Shown here one piece after another: positions 61,709 to 64,000 of a stretch of DNA of 64,000 nucleotides. Every line of letters starts with the position of its first letter. Position 1 is the first letter of the stretch. A program made the translations under genes and the position numbers. This DNA is from Paracraurococcus lichenis. Lineage in GTDB: Bacteria > Pseudomonadota > Alphaproteobacteria > Acetobacterales > Acetobacteraceae. The notes under the pieces are model-generated. The model was not told where the DNA came from. It saw only the letters and a list, made by a program, of their open reading frames with translations, and did not search any database. The DNA lies in assembly GCF_030657435.1 (NCBI RefSeq), contig NZ_JAUTWS010000005.1, positions 62,001-126,000 on the forward strand, written 5' to 3'.

Positions 61709-64000
61709 GTCGTCCTCTCACGCAGGCGGCGCACGGCCCGGCGCCGCAGGACCCAGAAGAGCGGCGCCGCGACCAGCAGCGGCCCGAGGAACAGCAAGAC
61801 GAGCAGCCCGACCGGATCGTCGCCCAGCAGGTATTGCGGCCAGAGCCAGAAGGGCAACTCGCCATGGGTGTAGCGGCCGCCGAGCGCATAGCCCTGCACC
61901 CGGCCGCCGGAGAGCAGGGCGAGGTCGCCCTGGACCCGCGGCAGTTGCTCGGGGTCGCGCAGCGCGAGCACCATGGATTCCACCGCCGCCGGCGTGCTGC
62001 CGGTCAGCGCGACCACGGAGCGGCCCGCGGTGAGCGGCGACTCGAAGCCGATCAGGGCGCCCAGCCCCTCGCCCGGCGAGGCGAGCTGCGCCGCTGCCCG
62101 CTCCGCCGCGCCGCGTCGGTCGCCGCCGCCGAAGATGTGGCGGATATCGGCGAGCGCATCGGGCGTGGCGACGGTCAGCCGGTTGCCATCGAGCTGCACC
62201 GGGGCGTCGTGCAGGAGCTGGCCCAGCGCCGGCTGCCGGCCGAGCGCGCCGACCACGATCAGGTCGAGGCCGGCCACCTGCTGCAGGGCCTGCGGCCTGA
62301 CCACCTGCAGGCCCGTCGCCGGATGGCCGACGGTCGCGGAGAGCCGGCCGATCAGGGTGAGGAAGGCCGAGAGCTCCTGCGGCGAGGGGCGGTCCGGCAG
62401 GATCGCCGCGGTGCCGGAGAGGTCGGCGAGCCGGGTGAAGGGGAAGCCCGACCCGGCGAAGAAGGCGAGGTTCGGCAGCGTGGTGAAGCGATGGGCCCGG
62501 GACAGGTCGAGCGTGCTGTCGGGATCGATCGAGGCCCGGATGTCGGAGGGAATGCCGGTGCAGTCGCCCCGCGCGATCGGGCGCATGTCGAAGCGGAGCT
62601 GCAGGTCGTTCTGGCCGAACACGCTCCAGGGCGGGATGCCGGCCGTGCCCTCGCGCCGCTCGGCCCGGCCGATCTGCTGCACGAACCAGGACCAGGGCCA
62701 GGAGGGCTCGGCGCCCTGCAGCGGCAGGCTGCGCAGGTATAGGTCGTTGATCGAGACGTCGAGGCGGGAGACCGCGGCATCGGCGATCGGCGCCGGCGGC
62801 GTGCGATAGGCCAGCGTCAGCGGCAGGGGCCGGCTGCGCCAGGTGTAGAGATCGGGTGCGGTGCGGAAGGGGATGGAGATCGCGCCCGGCGCATAGCCGA
62901 AGGCCTGCAGCTCGGACGGGTCGACCAGGTCGCCCAGCCGGACCGGCCGGTCCGTGCGCACCCAGCGCGGCGCATCGTAGGGCGCGCGCGGCCGGAGCTC
63001 CGGCGCCTGCACCAGCGCCGCCTCGCCCGACAGCGCCTCCCGCCCGACGGCGAGGACGGTCGCCGCCGCCGCCGCCTCCGCGCCCGTGCGCCCGCCGAGG
63101 ACCAGCACCGCCGCATAGGGGTCGGAGGGGTGCGGCACCAGGGCGATGGTCGGCCCGTCGAAGCGCGGCAGGCTGAGGCCCGGCACGGCATCCGGCCCGG
63201 CCGCGATCACCACCGCATGGCCGCGCGGCGGCAGGGCACCGGAGACGGAGAACTGCGCGCCGCGGTAATCGGCCTGCACCGCAAACCAGGAGGCCGCGAC
63301 GACCGCCGCCCGCACCACCTCGTTCCCCGCGCCCTCCGGCACCACCACCGGCAGGACCAGCGGGTCGCGGGTCAGGCGCGCATCGAAGAAGGGCTCCGGC
63401 AGCCGGGCCAGGTCGCGCACCGGCGGCAGCTTCTCGAGCAGCAGGTGCAGCGTCGAGGTGTCCGACACCGTCGCCCAAAGCAGGCCGGAGAGCGGGTCGT
63501 TGCACTCCACTGCATAGCGGCCGGAGAAGCGCATGTTCAGCCGGTTGGTGTCGGCGAAGAAGACCGGATTCACCGGGAACTCGATCGGGCCGAAGCTCGG
63601 CCGCGAACGGTCGGGCTGGATCGCGCCGATGAACTGCTCGTTCAGCGTGACGGCGATCTGGCTGAGCTCCGGGAGCAGGGCCGGGGAGGTAGCGCCCTGC
63701 AGCACCAGCCGGGCCTGGGTCACCACCTCGTCGCCGCGGACGCCGAAGAGCACGCCCTGCAGGTCGGTGGTGCCGCGGAGCTGCATCGGCGACCGCAGGC
63801 CAAGCTGGCGCAGCGTATAGGCAACGCGGCGCGCGCCCGCGCCCTCCTGCGGCGCGGCGACCGGCGCCGGCGCGACGGGCGCGGGCGCGGTGGCAGGGGC
63901 CGGCGCCGCGGGCTGCGGCGCCGGCAAGGGCTGCTGGCCGATCCGCGCCTGCGCCAGCGCGGTGCCGGGCAGGGCCAGGCCAAGGGCCAGCAGCACCGCC
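61705..64000 (-). CDS. bcsB: Cellulose synthase periplasmic subunit BcsB, 5' partial at right edge
   Basis: At least 763 residues. The frame is open at the right edge; a GTG at 63996 exists, but the leader (LLALGLALPGTALAQA) seems to start further upstream. Mature BcsB has jelly-roll carbohydrate-binding domains and flavodoxin-like domains: LGLRSPMQLRGTTDLQGVLF, SLPLQGAEPSWPWSWFVQQI and the C-terminal membrane anchor GLLVLLFLGPLLVAAPLFWV are seen. BcsB binds the nascent glucan and anchors BcsA. A Pro/Ala-rich linker follows the leader. bcsA is expected just beyond the edge. No cyclic-di-GMP PilZ sequence is visible, as that lies in BcsA. Confidence 0.93.
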   Translation of the reverse strand, partial: AVLLALGLALPGTALAQARIGQQPLPAPQPAAPAPATAPAPVAPAPVAAPQEGAGARRVAYTLRQLGLRSPMQLRGTTDLQGVLFGVRGDEVVTQARLVLQGATSPALLPELSQIAVTLNEQFIGAIQPDRSRPSFGPIEFPVNPVFFADTNRLNMRFSGRYAVECNDPLSGLLWATVSDTSTLHLLLEKLPPVRDLARLPEPFFDARLTRDPLVLPVVVPEGAGNEVVRAAVVAASWFAVQADYRGAQFSVSGALPPRGHAVVIAAGPDAVPGLSLPRFDGPTIALVPHPSDPYAAVLVLGGRTGAEAAAAATVLAVGREALSGEAALVQAPELRPRAPYDAPRWVRTDRPVRLGDLVDPSELQAFGYAPGAISIPFRTAPDLYTWRSRPLPLTLAYRTPPAPIADAAVSRLDVSINDLYLRSLPLQGAEPSWPWSWFVQQIGRAERREGTAGIPPWSVFGQNDLQLRFDMRPIARGDCTGIPSDIRASIDPDSTLDLSRAHRFTTLPNLAFFAGSGFPFTRLADLSGTAAILPDRPSPQELSAFLTLIGRLSATVGHPATGLQVVRPQALQQVAGLDLIVVGALGRQPALGQLLHDAPVQLDGNRLTVATPDALADIRHIFGGGDRRGAAERAAAQLASPGEGLGALIGFESPLTAGRSVVALTGSTPAAVESMVLALRDPEQLPRVQGDLALLSGGRVQGYALGGRYTHGELPFWLWPQYLLGDDPVGLLVLLFLGPLLVAAPLFWVLRRRAVRRLRERTT

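Noticed and set aside
1..64000. tRNA, rRNA, transposase, integrase or attachment sites
   Set aside because: Looked for TPsiC-loop-like sequences, conserved rRNA blocks, DDE or tyrosine recombinase motifs and terminal repeats; none could be supported.

Overview
The window reads as chromosome of a very GC-rich alphaproteobacterium, most likely Acetobacteraceae (Roseomonas-like). The support is third-position G/C almost throughout, alphaproteobacterial-type AddAB, the TIGR02302-lysA-argH neighbourhood, several Bug-type solute receptors, and a cellulose operon with the accessory subunit BcsD. The family assignment is inference. I found no rRNA, tRNA, CRISPR array, transposase or phage gene.

Layout. 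0-3.9 kb: a partial diiron (heme-oxygenase-fold) protein, a GAF/degenerate-GGDEF/EAL phosphodiesterase and a ferredoxin-NADP reductase-like flavoprotein. 3.9-16.1 kb: a housekeeping block, tsaE, amgK, murU, addB, addA, trxA (tRNA t6A formation, peptidoglycan sugar recycling, double-strand break repair, thioredoxin), with a reverse-strand chemoreceptor between tsaE and amgK. 16.1-17.2 kb: an exported sugar dehydrogenase. 17.2-29 kb: three large acidic RTX/Asp-Gly repeat proteins on the minus strand, interrupted by an F420-type LLM oxidoreductase. Two of them share a nearly identical 1,038-bp 3' cassette.

29-44 kb: TIGR02302 protein and lysA, then about 8.7 kb of accessory genes (MFS carrier, three orphan Bug receptors, an adenylate cyclase/TolB/TPR/rhodanese-like fusion, a CYP199A-like P450), then lptM, argH and divergent tlpA. 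I read the accessory block as inserted into an ancestral argH-lptM-lysA-TIGR02302 order. 44.25-44.62 kb is a gene-free patch of much lower GC. 44.6-57.2 kb: radC, a winged-helix/caspase-fold fusion with an altered catalytic His, an alpha/beta hydrolase, MaoC dehydratase, a second MFS carrier, SemiSWEET, FAH-family hydrolase, SMP-30 lactonase, a GT39-like membrane glycosyltransferase and the hyuB-hyuA pair. 57.3-64 kb: bcsD, bcsC and a partial bcsB, the distal part of a cellulose synthase operon entering from the right edge.

Strongest leads for unusual biology: the mosaic RTX family with a homogenised FG-GAP cassette; the winged-helix/pseudo-caspase fusion with a compact repeat array in front of it; the cyclase fusion ending in a cysteine-less rhodanese-like domain; a dispersed intergenic repeat present at two convergent gene junctions; and a hairpin-bearing in-frame insertion inside addA.
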